Assembly: GCF_008761635.1 (NCBI RefSeq)
Contig: NZ_CP044344.1
Location: forward strand, 558,001 to 622,000
DNA length: 64,000 bases
Origin: Nocardioides cynanchi
GTDB lineage: Bacteria > Actinomycetota > Actinomycetes > Propionibacteriales > Nocardioidaceae
Reading direction: 5' to 3'
The position numbers and the translations under genes are program-made. Shown here one piece after another: positions 7,725-17,978 of the stretch (position 1 is its first letter; each line of letters begins with the position of its first letter). The notes under the pieces are model-generated. The model searched no databases, was not told the DNA's origin, and saw only the letters and a list, made by a program, of their open reading frames with translations.

Positions 7725-8262
7725 GCAGCGGCGTCCAGAGCACCCAGGGCCGGCCGCCGCGTGTGGTCGGCAGCACCCGGTCGCGGAGGGCACCGAACCA
7801 CGGGCCGGGCTCCCGGAGCGTGAATTGTAGGTGGTCCTTGCCGGCCGCGACCGCCACCGCCTCGGCCCCCAGCACGACGTGGCCGCACAGGGTGGCGACC
7901 CACGGCAGCGGTCCGTAGGCCGCGATCCGCGCTCCGAGCAGGGCCCTGGTCAGCGACGGCATCGCGGGCTGGGTCGACAGGTCTTCAGCCAGCGCGGCCC
8001 AGCCGGTCGTGACGTCCACCGGTCGGGACCGGTCGATCCGGGCGACGAACAGGCCGTGCGGGCAGGCCTCGGTCAGGTCCTCGAGCTCCAGGACCGGTCG
8101 GAGAGCGAGGGTCGCCACAGCCGTCCGGTCGTACAGCACCCCGCCGGCGCCCGGCACGCCAGCTCCGGCGAGGCCGGCGGCGAGCAGCCTCCGTGCCTGC
8201 ATGCGGGCGATCCCACCCTCCGCGAGCAGCAGCCCCGCGGCCTGTCGTGCGGACATGAGCAT
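7705..8262 (-). CDS. uncharacterised protein with possible N-terminal helix-turn-helix
   Basis: Protein of 185 residues. Residues about 4-50 (SARQAAGLLLAEGGIARMQ ARRLLAAGL) resemble a short helix-turn-helix, followed by a segment naming an LYDRTAV step. The rest contains CPHGLFVARIDRSRP, a GPLPWVATLCGHVVLGAEA segment and a C-terminal TRGGRPWVLWTP. I do not recognise the family; a small DNA-binding or ligand-binding protein is possible. It overlaps the convergent membrane protein gene by 20 bp at its 3' end. The start could also be the internal ATG two codons later. Confidence 0.6.
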   Translation of the reverse strand: MLMSARQAAGLLLAEGGIARMQARRLLAAGLAGAGVPGAGGVLYDRTAVATLALRPVLELEDLTEACPHGLFVARIDRSRPVDVTTGWAALAEDLSTQPAMPSLTRALLGARIAAYGPLPWVATLCGHVVLGAEAVAVAAGKDHLQFTLREPGPWFGALRDRVLPTTRGGRPWVLWTPLLSGSPG

Positions 8263-8351
8263 GAGGTGAACCTAGGTCTCCTGATGCCTTCCGGCGGCCG
8301 CGAGCACGTGAGCTGTGGACAGGGGGTCGTCGCCCCCGAACCAGGGTGGGT

Positions 8352-8397
8352 GGGTCGTACCTCAATGGGCCCGGTCGGGCCCATTGAGGTACGACCC
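8352..8397 (-). terminator. perfect 21-bp hairpin, likely operon terminator
   Basis: Arms 8352-8372 and 8377-8397 are perfectly complementary over 21 bp around the 4-nt loop GGTC. It lies 44 bp after the stop of the response regulator gene, so it probably ends the ABC/two-component operon. No T tract follows on the minus strand. The arm contains GGGTCGTACCTCAATGGGCC; the length and perfection exceed a usual terminator. Confidence 0.65.
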
Positions 8398-8440
8398 GGA
8401 CGGGTACTCGCTGGAGCGGCCAGGTCGAGGTGGCGCCGGA

Positions 8441-9058
8441 CTACAACCAGCCCCGGGACGTCGCGATCTGGACGGCCTCGGAACGGTTGGCGGCGCCGGT
8501 CTTGCCGATGGCGGAGGAGAGGTGGTTGCGGACGGTGCCGGGGGAGAGGTGGACCCGGCCGGCGACCACCGCGACCGCTGCGCCGTCGGCGGCGGCCCGC
8601 AGCACGTCGGTCTCCCGATCGGTCAGGGGGGAGTCGCCGATGGTGAGGCTGTCCATGGCCAGCGCCGGGTCGACGACCCGGAGTCCCCGGTGGACGCGGC
8701 GGACGGCGTCGGCGAGCTCGGCGGCGGGGGTGTCCTTGACCACGAAGCCGTCGGCCCCCGACTGGAGGGCGCGTCGCAGGAAGCCGGGCCGGCCGAAGGT
8801 GGTGACGATCAGGACCCGGGTGGCCGGGACGAGGCGGCGCACCTCGGCGGCGGCGCTGATGCCGTCGAGCCCCGGCATCTCCACGTCGAGCAGCGCGACG
8901 TCGGGACGGTGCTCGAGCACCGCGGAAAGGACGGCATCACCCGAGGCGACCTCGGCGACGACCTCGAGGTCCGACTCGAGGCTGAGCAGCGCGGACAGGG
9001 CCCCGCGGACCAGCGCCTGGTCGTCGGCGAGCAGCAGCCGGATCGGCGAGGTGGTCAC
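8441..9058 (-). CDS. NarL/LuxR-family response regulator
   Basis: Transcription regulator of 205 residues. The receiver domain (about 1-120) has the acidic pair in LLLADDQALVRGALS, the phosphoacceptor aspartate in VALLDVEMPG, the T of VLIVTTFG and the K of GFVVKDTP. The C-terminal LuxR helix-turn-helix (about 140-205) contains LTDRETDVLRAAADG and VHLSPGTVRNHLSSAIGKTGA. It starts at a GTG overlapping the stop of the kinase gene (GTGA), so the two are translationally coupled. With the exporter genes ahead of it, it most likely controls export of, or resistance to, an antimicrobial or envelope-active compound; that is inference from the order exporter-kinase-regulator. Confidence 0.93.
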   Translation of the reverse strand: MTTSPIRLLLADDQALVRGALSALLSLESDLEVVAEVASGDAVLSAVLEHRPDVALLDVEMPGLDGISAAAEVRRLVPATRVLIVTTFGRPGFLRRALQSGADGFVVKDTPAAELADAVRRVHRGLRVVDPALAMDSLTIGDSPLTDRETDVLRAAADGAAVAVVAGRVHLSPGTVRNHLSSAIGKTGAANRSEAVQIATSRGWL

Positions 9059-10170
9059 GGCACCACGACCCGCAGCGAGAAGCCGGGCTGGAGCGACTCG
9101 GTCAGCACGGTGCCCCCGAGCGCCGCGGCCCGCTCGCGCAGGCCGGTCAGTCCGTTGCCCGCGGCGGCGACGGACGGGCCGCGGCCGTCGTCGCGCACCT
9201 CGACCTCGTGAGGCCCGAGGACGATCGTGCACCGCCGGGCGCCGCTGTGGCGGATCACGTTGGTGATGCCCTCGCGCACGGTCCAGGCGAACAGCTCGCG
9301 GCGGTCGGTCGGGACGTCGTCGGTGGAGTTGGGCAGGTCGGCGACGATCTCGGCCGCCGACAGCGCCGTCCGGGCCCGGGCGAGCTCGCCGGGCAGGGTG
9401 AGCTCGCGGTAGCCCTGGACGGCTCGGCGGACGTCGGCGAGGGCGTCGCGCGAGAGCCGCTCCAGGTCGGCCAGCTCCGCGCGGGCGCGGTCGGGGTCGA
9501 CGTCGACCAGCCGGTTGGCCAGCTCGGCCTTGACCGTGATCACGGTCAACGAGTGGCCGAGGATGTCGTGCAGGTCGCGGGCGAACCGGTTGCGCTCGTC
9601 GGCCAGCTCCAGCCGGGCGTTCTCCTCGCGGACCGACAGCACCTCGACGTTGCGGTTGATCGCCTGGGAGATGCCCCAGATCGCCAGGGTCGCGACCAGG
9701 GTCCCGAACAGGATGCCCTCGTCGCGGTGCCAGCCGGGCACCCAGGCCGTGGCGGCGTACGTCGTGAGCGCCACCGTCACCGACACCGCCCACGCCGCCC
9801 GGGTCTGGAGGCAGATCACGCAGGCCACGGCGATGTAGACCGCGGTGGCCGTGCCCTTCTGCCCGACGGTCGCGCAGATCACCACCGCCAGGGTCACCAG
9901 CGCCAGGATCACGGCGATGCCCTGGGACAGCCGCAGCGGAGCCCGGAACGGCGCGAACTGGCGGCGCGCCCGCATGGCGGCGAACACACCCAGGTAGACC
10001 AGCGCGAACACCACGATCGCCGGCATCGCGACCCAGCCACGCAGCTCGTCGCGCCGGTGCCAGGCCTCGGCCAGCGGCGAGAGCAGGTAGAAGAGCCAGA
10101 TGCCGGCGAAGAACAGCCCCCAGCGACGCGGACCGGTGGGCCGGTCCGCGTCGAGGGGTTGGTTGCTCAT
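9055..10170 (-). CDS. membrane sensor histidine kinase (NarL/DesK type)
   Basis: Partner of the response regulator. About six hydrophobic segments occupy residues ~15-165, with little extracytoplasmic sequence, as in LiaS/DesK-like intramembrane sensors. The HisKA_3 dimerisation domain has the phosphorylated histidine in FARDLHDILGHSLTVITVK, and the ATPase domain has GITNVIRHSGA, VRDDGRGP and GLTGLRERAAALGG. I start at the ATG at 10170; a GTG at 10188, directly after the permease stop, is an alternative and neither has a clear ribosome-binding site. It is the third gene of a four-gene operon. Confidence 0.9.
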   Translation of the reverse strand: MSNQPLDADRPTGPRRWGLFFAGIWLFYLLSPLAEAWHRRDELRGWVAMPAIVVFALVYLGVFAAMRARRQFAPFRAPLRLSQGIAVILALVTLAVVICATVGQKGTATAVYIAVACVICLQTRAAWAVSVTVALTTYAATAWVPGWHRDEGILFGTLVATLAIWGISQAINRNVEVLSVREENARLELADERNRFARDLHDILGHSLTVITVKAELANRLVDVDPDRARAELADLERLSRDALADVRRAVQGYRELTLPGELARARTALSAAEIVADLPNSTDDVPTDRRELFAWTVREGITNVIRHSGARRCTIVLGPHEVEVRDDGRGPSVAAAGNGLTGLRERAAALGGTVLTESLQPGFSLRVVVP

Positions 10171-10189
10171 GGGCGTCACGGTAGCCACG

Positions 10190-10978
10190 TCAGACCCGGG
10201 CGGTGTCCTTGCTCATCCGCCAGGCGGCGCCGGCCACGAAGAGGGCGAACCACCCGACCAGGTTGAGGATCCAGACGGCGTGCGGTGCGCCGCCGTACAG
10301 GGGCCACCGCGCCAGCTGGGCGAGCCCGTAGATGGGGGTGACCGCCGAGATGTGGCCCATCACCGTGTCCGAGGCGATCGGGAACCACAGGCCACCGAGG
10401 GCGGCGAGGCCGGCCATCACCGGCCCGAGCACCTGCATGACGTTCTCGCTCGGCAGGAGGTAACCCATGAACAGCCCGAAGGCACCGAACACGATCGAGC
10501 CCAACCAGGCGATCACCGCCGCAGCCACCCACACGTGGGTCGGCATCTCGGCCTTGCCGTTCAGCAGGCCGGCGACGTTGACCGCCACCACCGAGAGCGC
10601 GCCCAGGCTGAGCGCGACCACGGCCTTAGTCGCGATGTGGGCCAGCGGTGAGAGGGGGGTCAGCCGCAGCTGCCGGGACCAGCCCAGGGCCCGCTCCGTG
10701 GCGACCATCGCGCCGCCACTGGTCGAGGCCAGGACCGCGCCGTAGGCCGCCATGCTGATCAGGATGTACGCCGAGACGTTGCCCGAGCCTTCGCGGTCGC
10801 CGCTGTAGGTGTCGTTCGCGCCGATGATCAGGTAGAGCGCCACCGGCATCACCAGGGTGAAGACGATGGTGCGCCGGTTGCGCAACATCCGCTTCACCTC
10901 GATCAGGAGCATGGTCGGGTTGAGCCCACCCAGCGGCGGGACCCGCCGGACGCTGGGGTCGATGGTCTGCGTGCTCAT
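10190..10978 (-). CDS. ABC-2 type exporter permease
   Basis: Membrane subunit of an ABC exporter, 262 residues. About six transmembrane helices are visible, beginning with TIVFTLVMPVALYLIIG at roughly 40-55 and ending with ILNLVGWFALFVAGAAWRM. The family feature is an ABC-2 membrane domain with an amphipathic N-terminal helix (NPTMLLIEVKRMLRNRR). Its ATG overlaps the ATPase stop (ATGA), so ATPase and permease are made together. The segment ASTSGGAMVATERALGWSRQLRLTPLSP is the coupling region typical of drug and antibiotic exporters. The substrate is not shown by the sequence. Confidence 0.9.
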   Translation of the reverse strand: MSTQTIDPSVRRVPPLGGLNPTMLLIEVKRMLRNRRTIVFTLVMPVALYLIIGANDTYSGDREGSGNVSAYILISMAAYGAVLASTSGGAMVATERALGWSRQLRLTPLSPLAHIATKAVVALSLGALSVVAVNVAGLLNGKAEMPTHVWVAAAVIAWLGSIVFGAFGLFMGYLLPSENVMQVLGPVMAGLAALGGLWFPIASDTVMGHISAVTPIYGLAQLARWPLYGGAPHAVWILNLVGWFALFVAGAAWRMSKDTARV

Positions 10979-11928
10979 GCCGTGGCTCCTTCGTGGTCGT
11001 CGTGGTCACCGGTCAGGCTGAGGAACGCCTCCTCCAGCCCGCGGGCGGTGATCTCCAGGTCGTGCGCCGAGGTCTCGGTCAGGAGGTAGCGCGCGACGGC
11101 GTCGGTGTCGGTGGCGTGCACGTAGACCGCGTCGCCGCGAACGTCGACGCTCTCGACTCCGGCCAGCGCGGTCAGGACGGCCGGGTCCGCGTCGGGCAGG
11201 GTGGCCCGGACGGTTCGCCCGGCGGCGCGGGCCTTGATCTGGCTGCCCGTGCCGTCGGCGACGATCCGGCCGGAGCTGATCAGCACGATCCGGTCGGCGT
11301 ACTGGTCGGCCTCCTCGAGGTAGTGGGTGGCGAACAGCACGGTCCGGCCCTGGGCGGCGTCGGCCCGGATGGCCGACCAGAAGGCGCGCCGCCCCTCGAC
11401 GTCCATGCCGGTGGTGGGCTCGTCGAGGAGCAGCAGGGCCGGGTCGGGGAGCAGCGCCATCGCGAAGCGCAGGCGCTGCTGCTCCCCTCCGGAGCACTTG
11501 CCCACCCGACGGTCGGCGATCGACTCGATCCCGGCCGTGGCCAGCACCTGCTCGACGGAAGCGGTGTCGGCGAAGAGGCTGGCGGTGTACTGCACGGTCT
11601 CGCGGACCGTGAGGTCCTTGAGCAGCCCGCCGGTCTGCATCACCGCCGAGACCAGCCCGCGTGCGATCGCCTGGCGCGGCTGCAGGCCGAGCACCTCGAC
11701 GATCCCGGACGTGGGGCGGGACAGGCCCAGCACCATGTCGATCGTGGTGGTCTTGCCGGCGCCGTTCGGACCGAGGAAGGCCACGATCTCGCCCGGCTGG
11801 AGCGAGAGGTCGATGCCGCGGACGGCGTGCACGGACCCGAAGTCCTTGGTGACCCCGGCCAGACGGACGGCGGGCGCCGGGTCCACGGACGTGCCGCGGG
11901 CCCCCGAGGTGGTGTCGATCGATGTCAT
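10975..11928 (-). CDS. ABC exporter ATPase, DrrA-like
   Basis: ATP-binding subunit of 317 residues. It has Walker A GPNGAGKTTTI at about 53-63, a Q-loop (AVMQTGGLL), the signature CSGGEQQRLRFAMAL (usual LSGGQ with a cysteine first), Walker B LLLLDEPTTGMD, and the H-loop FATHYLEEAD. The C-terminal region after about 220 is the extended tail common in DrrA-type drug exporters. The ATG at 11928 is chosen over the longer frame because the upstream residues are unlike the family. First gene of the operon ATPase-permease-kinase-regulator; regulation by its own two-component system is likely. Confidence 0.93.
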   Translation of the reverse strand: MTSIDTTSGARGTSVDPAPAVRLAGVTKDFGSVHAVRGIDLSLQPGEIVAFLGPNGAGKTTTIDMVLGLSRPTSGIVEVLGLQPRQAIARGLVSAVMQTGGLLKDLTVRETVQYTASLFADTASVEQVLATAGIESIADRRVGKCSGGEQQRLRFAMALLPDPALLLLDEPTTGMDVEGRRAFWSAIRADAAQGRTVLFATHYLEEADQYADRIVLISSGRIVADGTGSQIKARAAGRTVRATLPDADPAVLTALAGVESVDVRGDAVYVHATDTDAVARYLLTETSAHDLEITARGLEEAFLSLTGDHDDHEGATA

Positions 11929-12017
11929 GACCCCAGCCTGACGCAACCACTCCGGCACGACCTCACACAGTGGTCACGACTTCCCCATGACGTTTGTCAG
12001 GGAGCCGAGGGCTCAGG

Positions 12018-12812
12018 TCAGAAGGTGTGCTCGGGGTCGGGGAAGGTGCCGGCCTTGACGTCCTCGTCGTACGCACGGGCAGCGCGCAGGAGCTCGCCGT
12101 GCAGGTCGGCGTACTGCTTGACGAAGCTGGCCATCCGTCCCGTGCGCAGGCCGAAGGCGTCCTGCCAGACCAGCACCTGACCGTCGCACTCGACGCCGGC
12201 TCCGATCCCGATCGTCGGGATCACCAGCTCCCGGGTGACCTGCGCGGCCACGTCGCCGGGCACCATCTCGAGCACCACCGCGAAGGCCCCGGCCTCCTGG
12301 ACGGCGCGAGCGTCGGCAAGCACCCGGTCGGCGGCGTCGCCGCGCCCCTGCACCCGCGGGCCGCCCAGCGCGTGCTCGCTCTGCGGGGTGAAGCCGATGT
12401 GGGCCATCACCGGGATGCCGCCCCGGCTGAGCCGCTCGATCTGAGCGGCCATCTCGACCCCGCCCTCGAGCTTGACGCAGTGGGCGAGGCCCTCCTTCAT
12501 GAAACGCACGCCGGTGGCGTAGGCCTGCTCCGGCGAGCCCTGGTAGGAGCCGAACGGCAGGTCACCCACCACCAGGGCCCGGGTGACCGAGCGGCTCACC
12601 GCGCGGGTCAGGGGGAGCAGCTCGTCGACAGTGACCGGCACCGTCGTCTCGTTCGCGTAGACATTGTTGGAGGCGGAGTCACCCACGAGGAGCACGTCGA
12701 TGCCGGCCTCGTCGAACGTGGCGGCGGCGTACTGCTCGTAGGCGGTCAGCATCGAGAACTTCTCGCCCCGCTCCTTGAGCTGGCGCAGGGTGTGCGTGCG
12801 GACGCGGCTCAT
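12018..12812 (-). CDS. panB: 3-methyl-2-oxobutanoate hydroxymethyltransferase
   Basis: First committed enzyme of pantothenate (coenzyme A) synthesis: it adds a hydroxymethyl group from methylene-tetrahydrofolate to alpha-ketoisovalerate. The 264-residue product has the PanB signature segments [28 protein letters not shown], the metal-binding [28 protein letters not shown] and IGIGAG. The ATG at 12812 is chosen because GAGGAG lies 7-12 nt before it. Monocistronic here; panC and panD are not in the window. The same gene lies near the glnA2-glnE block in other actinobacteria I recall. Confidence 0.96.
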   Translation of the reverse strand: MSRVRTHTLRQLKERGEKFSMLTAYEQYAAATFDEAGIDVLLVGDSASNNVYANETTVPVTVDELLPLTRAVSRSVTRALVVGDLPFGSYQGSPEQAYATGVRFMKEGLAHCVKLEGGVEMAAQIERLSRGGIPVMAHIGFTPQSEHALGGPRVQGRGDAADRVLADARAVQEAGAFAVVLEMVPGDVAAQVTRELVIPTIGIGAGVECDGQVLVWQDAFGLRTGRMASFVKQYADLHGELLRAARAYDEDVKAGTFPDPEHTF

Positions 12813-12909
12813 CGTCTGGCTCCTCGCGTGTCGTCGCAGCTCCCTGATGGAGTCCACGCAACGCCTTCAGGCTAGTCAGGTACGGCGTGGTTGCCGCCTG
12901 TGTCGCTGG

Positions 12910-13470
12910 TCACGCACCGGCTGCCCGCCTTGCCCGCAGCCGGTCGAAGGCCCGGTCCTTCGGTGGGTCGCGGATCAGATCGAGGAGCGCGGCCGTCGGC
13001 TCGTCGGGTCCGTACGTCGTGTCGACGGTGAGGTCGCAGTCGCCGTGCTGGAAGACCTGGCGCCGTTGTGTGGCCGCCGTGCCCGGCTCGCGCTCCCCGC
13101 GTGCCTTCTCGCGGCGCTTGAGCTCCTTGGGCGAGCAGGTGACGTGGACCAGCAGCACGTCGAGCCCGACGCTGAGGCCGAGCAGGTCGTCGAGGCGCCA
13201 CGGCTCGTTGAGGACGTGGTCGGCCAGCACGTCGCACCCGCACGACGCCGCACCCACCAGGGCGCGGTGGTACGCCGCGCGGGTGCGATGGAAGACGTCG
13301 TCCCACTGGCGCTGGGTCAGGTGGGCGTCCGGTCGGGTGCGGATCTGGTGGAAGAGGTCGACCGGCAGCACCAGCCACGGAGTGGGCATCCGGCGCGCGA
13401 CCGCGTGGGTCAGCGTGGTCTTGCCCGCGCTGGACGGCCCGTTGAGGAGCACGATCCGACCGGACGCCAT
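12910..13470 (-). CDS. chloramphenicol phosphotransferase-like kinase
   Basis: Small P-loop kinase of 186 residues. Walker A is GPSSAGKTTLT at about 11-21; a later VDLFHQIRTRPD segment and a catalytic-looking aspartate region ADHVLNEPWRL match the family of chloramphenicol 3-O-phosphotransferase and its relatives, which carry out transfer of phosphate to small hydroxylated molecules. RRREKARGEREPGTA resembles the arginine-rich lid. Whether it acts on chloramphenicol cannot be seen. TAGCGT lies 6 nt before the ATG, so translation is probably leaderless. Flanked by panB and an F420-type oxidoreductase, with no evident operon. Confidence 0.85.
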   Translation of the reverse strand: MASGRIVLLNGPSSAGKTTLTHAVARRMPTPWLVLPVDLFHQIRTRPDAHLTQRQWDDVFHRTRAAYHRALVGAASCGCDVLADHVLNEPWRLDDLLGLSVGLDVLLVHVTCSPKELKRREKARGEREPGTAATQRRQVFQHGDCDLTVDTTYGPDEPTAALLDLIRDPPKDRAFDRLRARRAAGA

Positions 13471-13476
13471 GTGCCG

Positions 13477-13482
13477 ACGCTA
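13477..13482 (-). promoter_or_regulatory. -10 box, leaderless start of the CPT-like kinase gene
   Basis: TAGCGT, 6-nt spacer, then ATG. Confidence 0.55.
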
Positions 13483-13510
13483 GCGAGTCGGGCCGGGACC
13501 CCGCCGGGGG

Positions 13511-14383
13511 TCAGCCGATCTCGGCCAGCCGCGGGAGCACGCTCTCGCACATCTGCTCGGTCCAGCCGACCGGGTCGGCGGCGTCCGGGCCGACCCAGAC
13601 CTGTCCGATCCCGAGGTCGGCGTACTCCTGCATCAACGCCAGCCACTCGTCGACGTCGTCGAGGGGACGGGTCAGGGTCCCGGTGATGGTCCGGGCGATG
13701 TCGTCGTAGTCGCGACCGACCGCGTCGCAGTGGCCGCGCAGCACGTCCAGCTTGTGCTTGACGTCATCGGTGCCGGTGGCGAACAGGTTGCACGCGTCGG
13801 CGTACTGCGCGACGAGCCGCAGCGTCTTGCGCTCGCCCGTACCGCCGACCACGATCCGCGGACCGCCGGGCCGCAGCGGCTGCGGGACCAGGGTGAGCTC
13901 CTCGAGCCGGTAGTGCGCCCCGTCGTAGACGCCGCCGCCGCTCCAGGCCTGCTGGACGATCTGCAGCGTCTCCTCGAGCCGCTCGAAGCGCTCGCTGGTG
14001 GACGGGTAGGGGACGCCCAGACCGAGGTGCTCGCGCTCGTACCACGCGGCGCCGAGGGCCAGCATCGCCCGCCCCTGGGACAGCACGTCGAGCGTGGTCA
14101 CGATCTTGGCGAGCAGGCCCGGGTGGCGGTAGCTCACCCCGGTGACCAGCAGCCCGAGCTCGACCCGACTGGTCTGGCCGGCCAGGAAGCCGAGGCTGGT
14201 GTAGCCCTCCAGCATCGGCTCGGCCGGCCCGCCGAGGTGCTCCATCTGGAAGTAGTGGTCCATCATCGTCAGGGTGGTCACCCCGCCCTCGTCGGCGGCC
14301 CGCGCGACGCCCGCAAGAGTCGCACCGAGAGCCTCGGGGCCACCGGGCCAGGTCAGGTTCGCGCAGTGAACTCCGAGCAACAT
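13511..14383 (-). CDS. LLM-class F420-dependent oxidoreductase
   Basis: Luciferase-like monooxygenase family protein of 290 residues; in actinobacteria such proteins usually use coenzyme F420 and reduce or oxidise small organic substrates. Visible landmarks are the start GVHCANLTWPGGPEAL, MMDHYFQMEHLGG, the ligand-binding GLLVTGVSYRHPGLLAKIVTTLDVLSQGR segment, ALGAAWYEREHLGLGVPYPS and IVVGGTGERKTLRLVAQYAD. Whether the cofactor is F420 or FMN cannot be proven from sequence alone. TACGTT lies 6 nt before the ATG. It is divergent from nadE, with about 70 bp between the starts. Confidence 0.88.
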   Translation of the reverse strand: MLLGVHCANLTWPGGPEALGATLAGVARAADEGGVTTLTMMDHYFQMEHLGGPAEPMLEGYTSLGFLAGQTSRVELGLLVTGVSYRHPGLLAKIVTTLDVLSQGRAMLALGAAWYEREHLGLGVPYPSTSERFERLEETLQIVQQAWSGGGVYDGAHYRLEELTLVPQPLRPGGPRIVVGGTGERKTLRLVAQYADACNLFATGTDDVKHKLDVLRGHCDAVGRDYDDIARTITGTLTRPLDDVDEWLALMQEYADLGIGQVWVGPDAADPVGWTEQMCESVLPRLAEIG

Positions 14384-14389
14384 GCTGCC

Positions 14390-14395
14390 AACGTA
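14390..14395 (-). promoter_or_regulatory. -10 box, leaderless start of the LLM oxidoreductase gene
   Basis: TACGTT, 6-nt spacer, then ATG. Confidence 0.5.
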
Positions 14396-14442
14396 CGCCG
14401 GGTCCGAAGGCCGGGGACGTCGGTGCGGAGGCGCCGCATCCC

Positions 14443-14448
14443 TAGACT
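14443..14448 (+). promoter_or_regulatory. -10 box, leaderless start of nadE
   Basis: TAGACT, 6-nt spacer GGTGAG, then the GTG start codon. Confidence 0.6.
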
Positions 14449-14454
14449 GGTGAG

Positions 14455-16506
<2,052 letters not shown>

Positions 16507-16586
16507 CGGGACAACCTTTTCGGCCCGCCCGGGGTCACAGGGTCGAGACGGTCCGTCCGGGCCGCCGCGATCTCGAAGGAGCACAC

Positions 16587-17696
16587 ATGACTCGGGTACG
16601 ACGCCTCGCCGCCGTCGCGGTGACGATGGCCGCCGCGGTCCTCGCGACCACCGCCCAGCACGACCCGGCTACGGCCGCCACCGCGGACGGCTCGGACGGT
16701 CACGCGGACCGCGCTCCGGCCACGACCGCCCTCCACATCCACATCACCGGCTGCAACCGGTGCACGCTGACGCTGCAGCACGCGGTGCACGGTCAGCTGA
16801 CGGTGTGGACGTCGAAGCCCCAGCGGATCGGCGCCGACGAGGCTGCGGACTTCCGGCTGCTCACCGCGCGCACCCACGGCCTCTCGTTCGTGCTGAGGGC
16901 CCCGTGGGAGGGCAACACCGGCGCCGTGCCCAACCTGGTCACGCGCTACCGCGGCCACAAGATCGACAGCCCGGTCACCCGGGCCGAGGCCCGGGCCGGC
17001 AGCCGCGCCGAGGGCTGCTGGGCCGGAACCTCGGTGGACTCCGCCCGGCTCAGCTTCCACGTCGCCCGGGTGCCGGGCCGGACCATCCCCGGGAAGCCGA
17101 CCCAGATCCCGCTCGCCTACGCCACGCACACGATGTCCAGCTGGCGGCCGATGGTGAAGACCTACAAGGGCACGATCGCCAACCAGGACGCGTTCTGGTG
17201 CACCAGGCCGAAGACCACCACGGTCACCTTCGCCGTCCCCGGCTGCTCCGGCTGCCAGATCGGAGTGATGAACGGCGCCCGTCGGGTCGAGAACGCCTGG
17301 TCGGTCGCGCCCCGGACGGTCCGCAACGGGTCGATCAGCTTCCGCGTCCCGCGCCCGCTGACCCGCGGCATCTCGGCGACGGTCGTCGCGCCCTGGGAGG
17401 GAGCCACCGGCTACACGACGGTGGTCGCCTGGCGCTACGCCGGGCACCGCGTCGGTGACGCCGTCACCCTCGCCGACGCCCGCAGCCGGTCCGAGGGCTC
17501 GCCCTGCTGGGGTGGTACGACGTCCACCGACCTCACCGTGCCGCTCACCGTCCGTCAGGTGACCGTGCCCGGGACGACGGGTCCGACGGCGGGCACCATC
17601 GCCTTCGCCCGCGTCACCCAGCCGTGGCTGAAGCCGCTGCTCCCCGCGGGCAAGGGCGTGATCGGCTCGCAGGAGGTCATCGCCTGCAGGAAGTAG
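16587..17696 (+). CDS. secreted protein with two CxxC domains, unknown function
   Basis: Protein of 369 residues from the ATG at 16587, selected because AAGGAG lies before it and a signal peptide (about 1-31, ending near ATA-AT) follows. The mature chain has two homologous halves. Each begins with a GCxxC motif (GCNRCTLTLQHA at about 54, GCSGCQIGVMNGA at about 221) and continues to APWEG-TG, a WRYAGH / TRYRGHK element, a DA-A-SR segment and a late cysteine (GCWAGT, PCWGGT). This points to internal duplication of a disulfide-containing beta-domain of about 165 residues. A redox, metal-binding or adhesion role is possible but none is known to me. It stands between nadE and the tandem repeat. 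Confidence 0.75.
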   Translation: MTRVRRLAAVAVTMAAAVLATTAQHDPATAATADGSDGHADRAPATTALHIHITGCNRCTLTLQHAVHGQLTVWTSKPQRIGADEAADFRLLTARTHGLSFVLRAPWEGNTGAVPNLVTRYRGHKIDSPVTRAEARAGSRAEGCWAGTSVDSARLSFHVARVPGRTIPGKPTQIPLAYATHTMSSWRPMVKTYKGTIANQDAFWCTRPKTTTVTFAVPGCSGCQIGVMNGARRVENAWSVAPRTVRNGSISFRVPRPLTRGISATVVAPWEGATGYTTVVAWRYAGHRVGDAVTLADARSRSEGSPCWGGTTSTDLTVPLTVRQVTVPGTTGPTAGTIAFARVTQPWLKPLLPAGKGVIGSQEVIACRK

Positions 17697-17710
17697 CGGC
17701 GCGGGACGCC

Positions 17711-17926
17711 CTGCCGGCTGGGTGGTCTCGACTCCGCTCGACCACCGGGTGCTCCTGCCGGCTGGGTGGTCTCGACTCCGCTCGACCACCGGGTGCTCCT
17801 GCCGGCTGGGTGGTCTCGACTCCGCTCGACCACCGGGTGCTCCTGCCGGCTGGGTGGTCTCGACTCCGCTCGACCACCGGGTGCTCCTGCCGGCTGGGTG
17901 GTCTCGACTCCGCTCGACCACCGAGT
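17711..17926. repeat. tandem repeat, five 44-bp units
   Basis: Five head-to-tail copies start at 17711, 17755, 17799, 17843 and 17887; the first four are identical and the last ends differently after about 38 bp. Each unit has the core GTGGTCTCGACTCCGC and TCGACCACCGG, so each can fold with GTGGTC pairing to GACCAC. Single copies of this core are, as I recall, widespread between genes in Nocardioides-like genomes. The array lies between the secreted CxxC protein gene and glnA2. Open frames through it (repeating VVERSRDHP-like peptides) are artefacts. Confidence 0.95.
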
Positions 17927-17978
17927 ACGGCGGGGCTCGGCAACATCGCCGTAACACGCCTGCGACACACTGGCGCTC

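Noticed and set aside
17711..17926. CRISPR array
   Set aside because: The units are contiguous with no unique spacers, and no cas gene is present.
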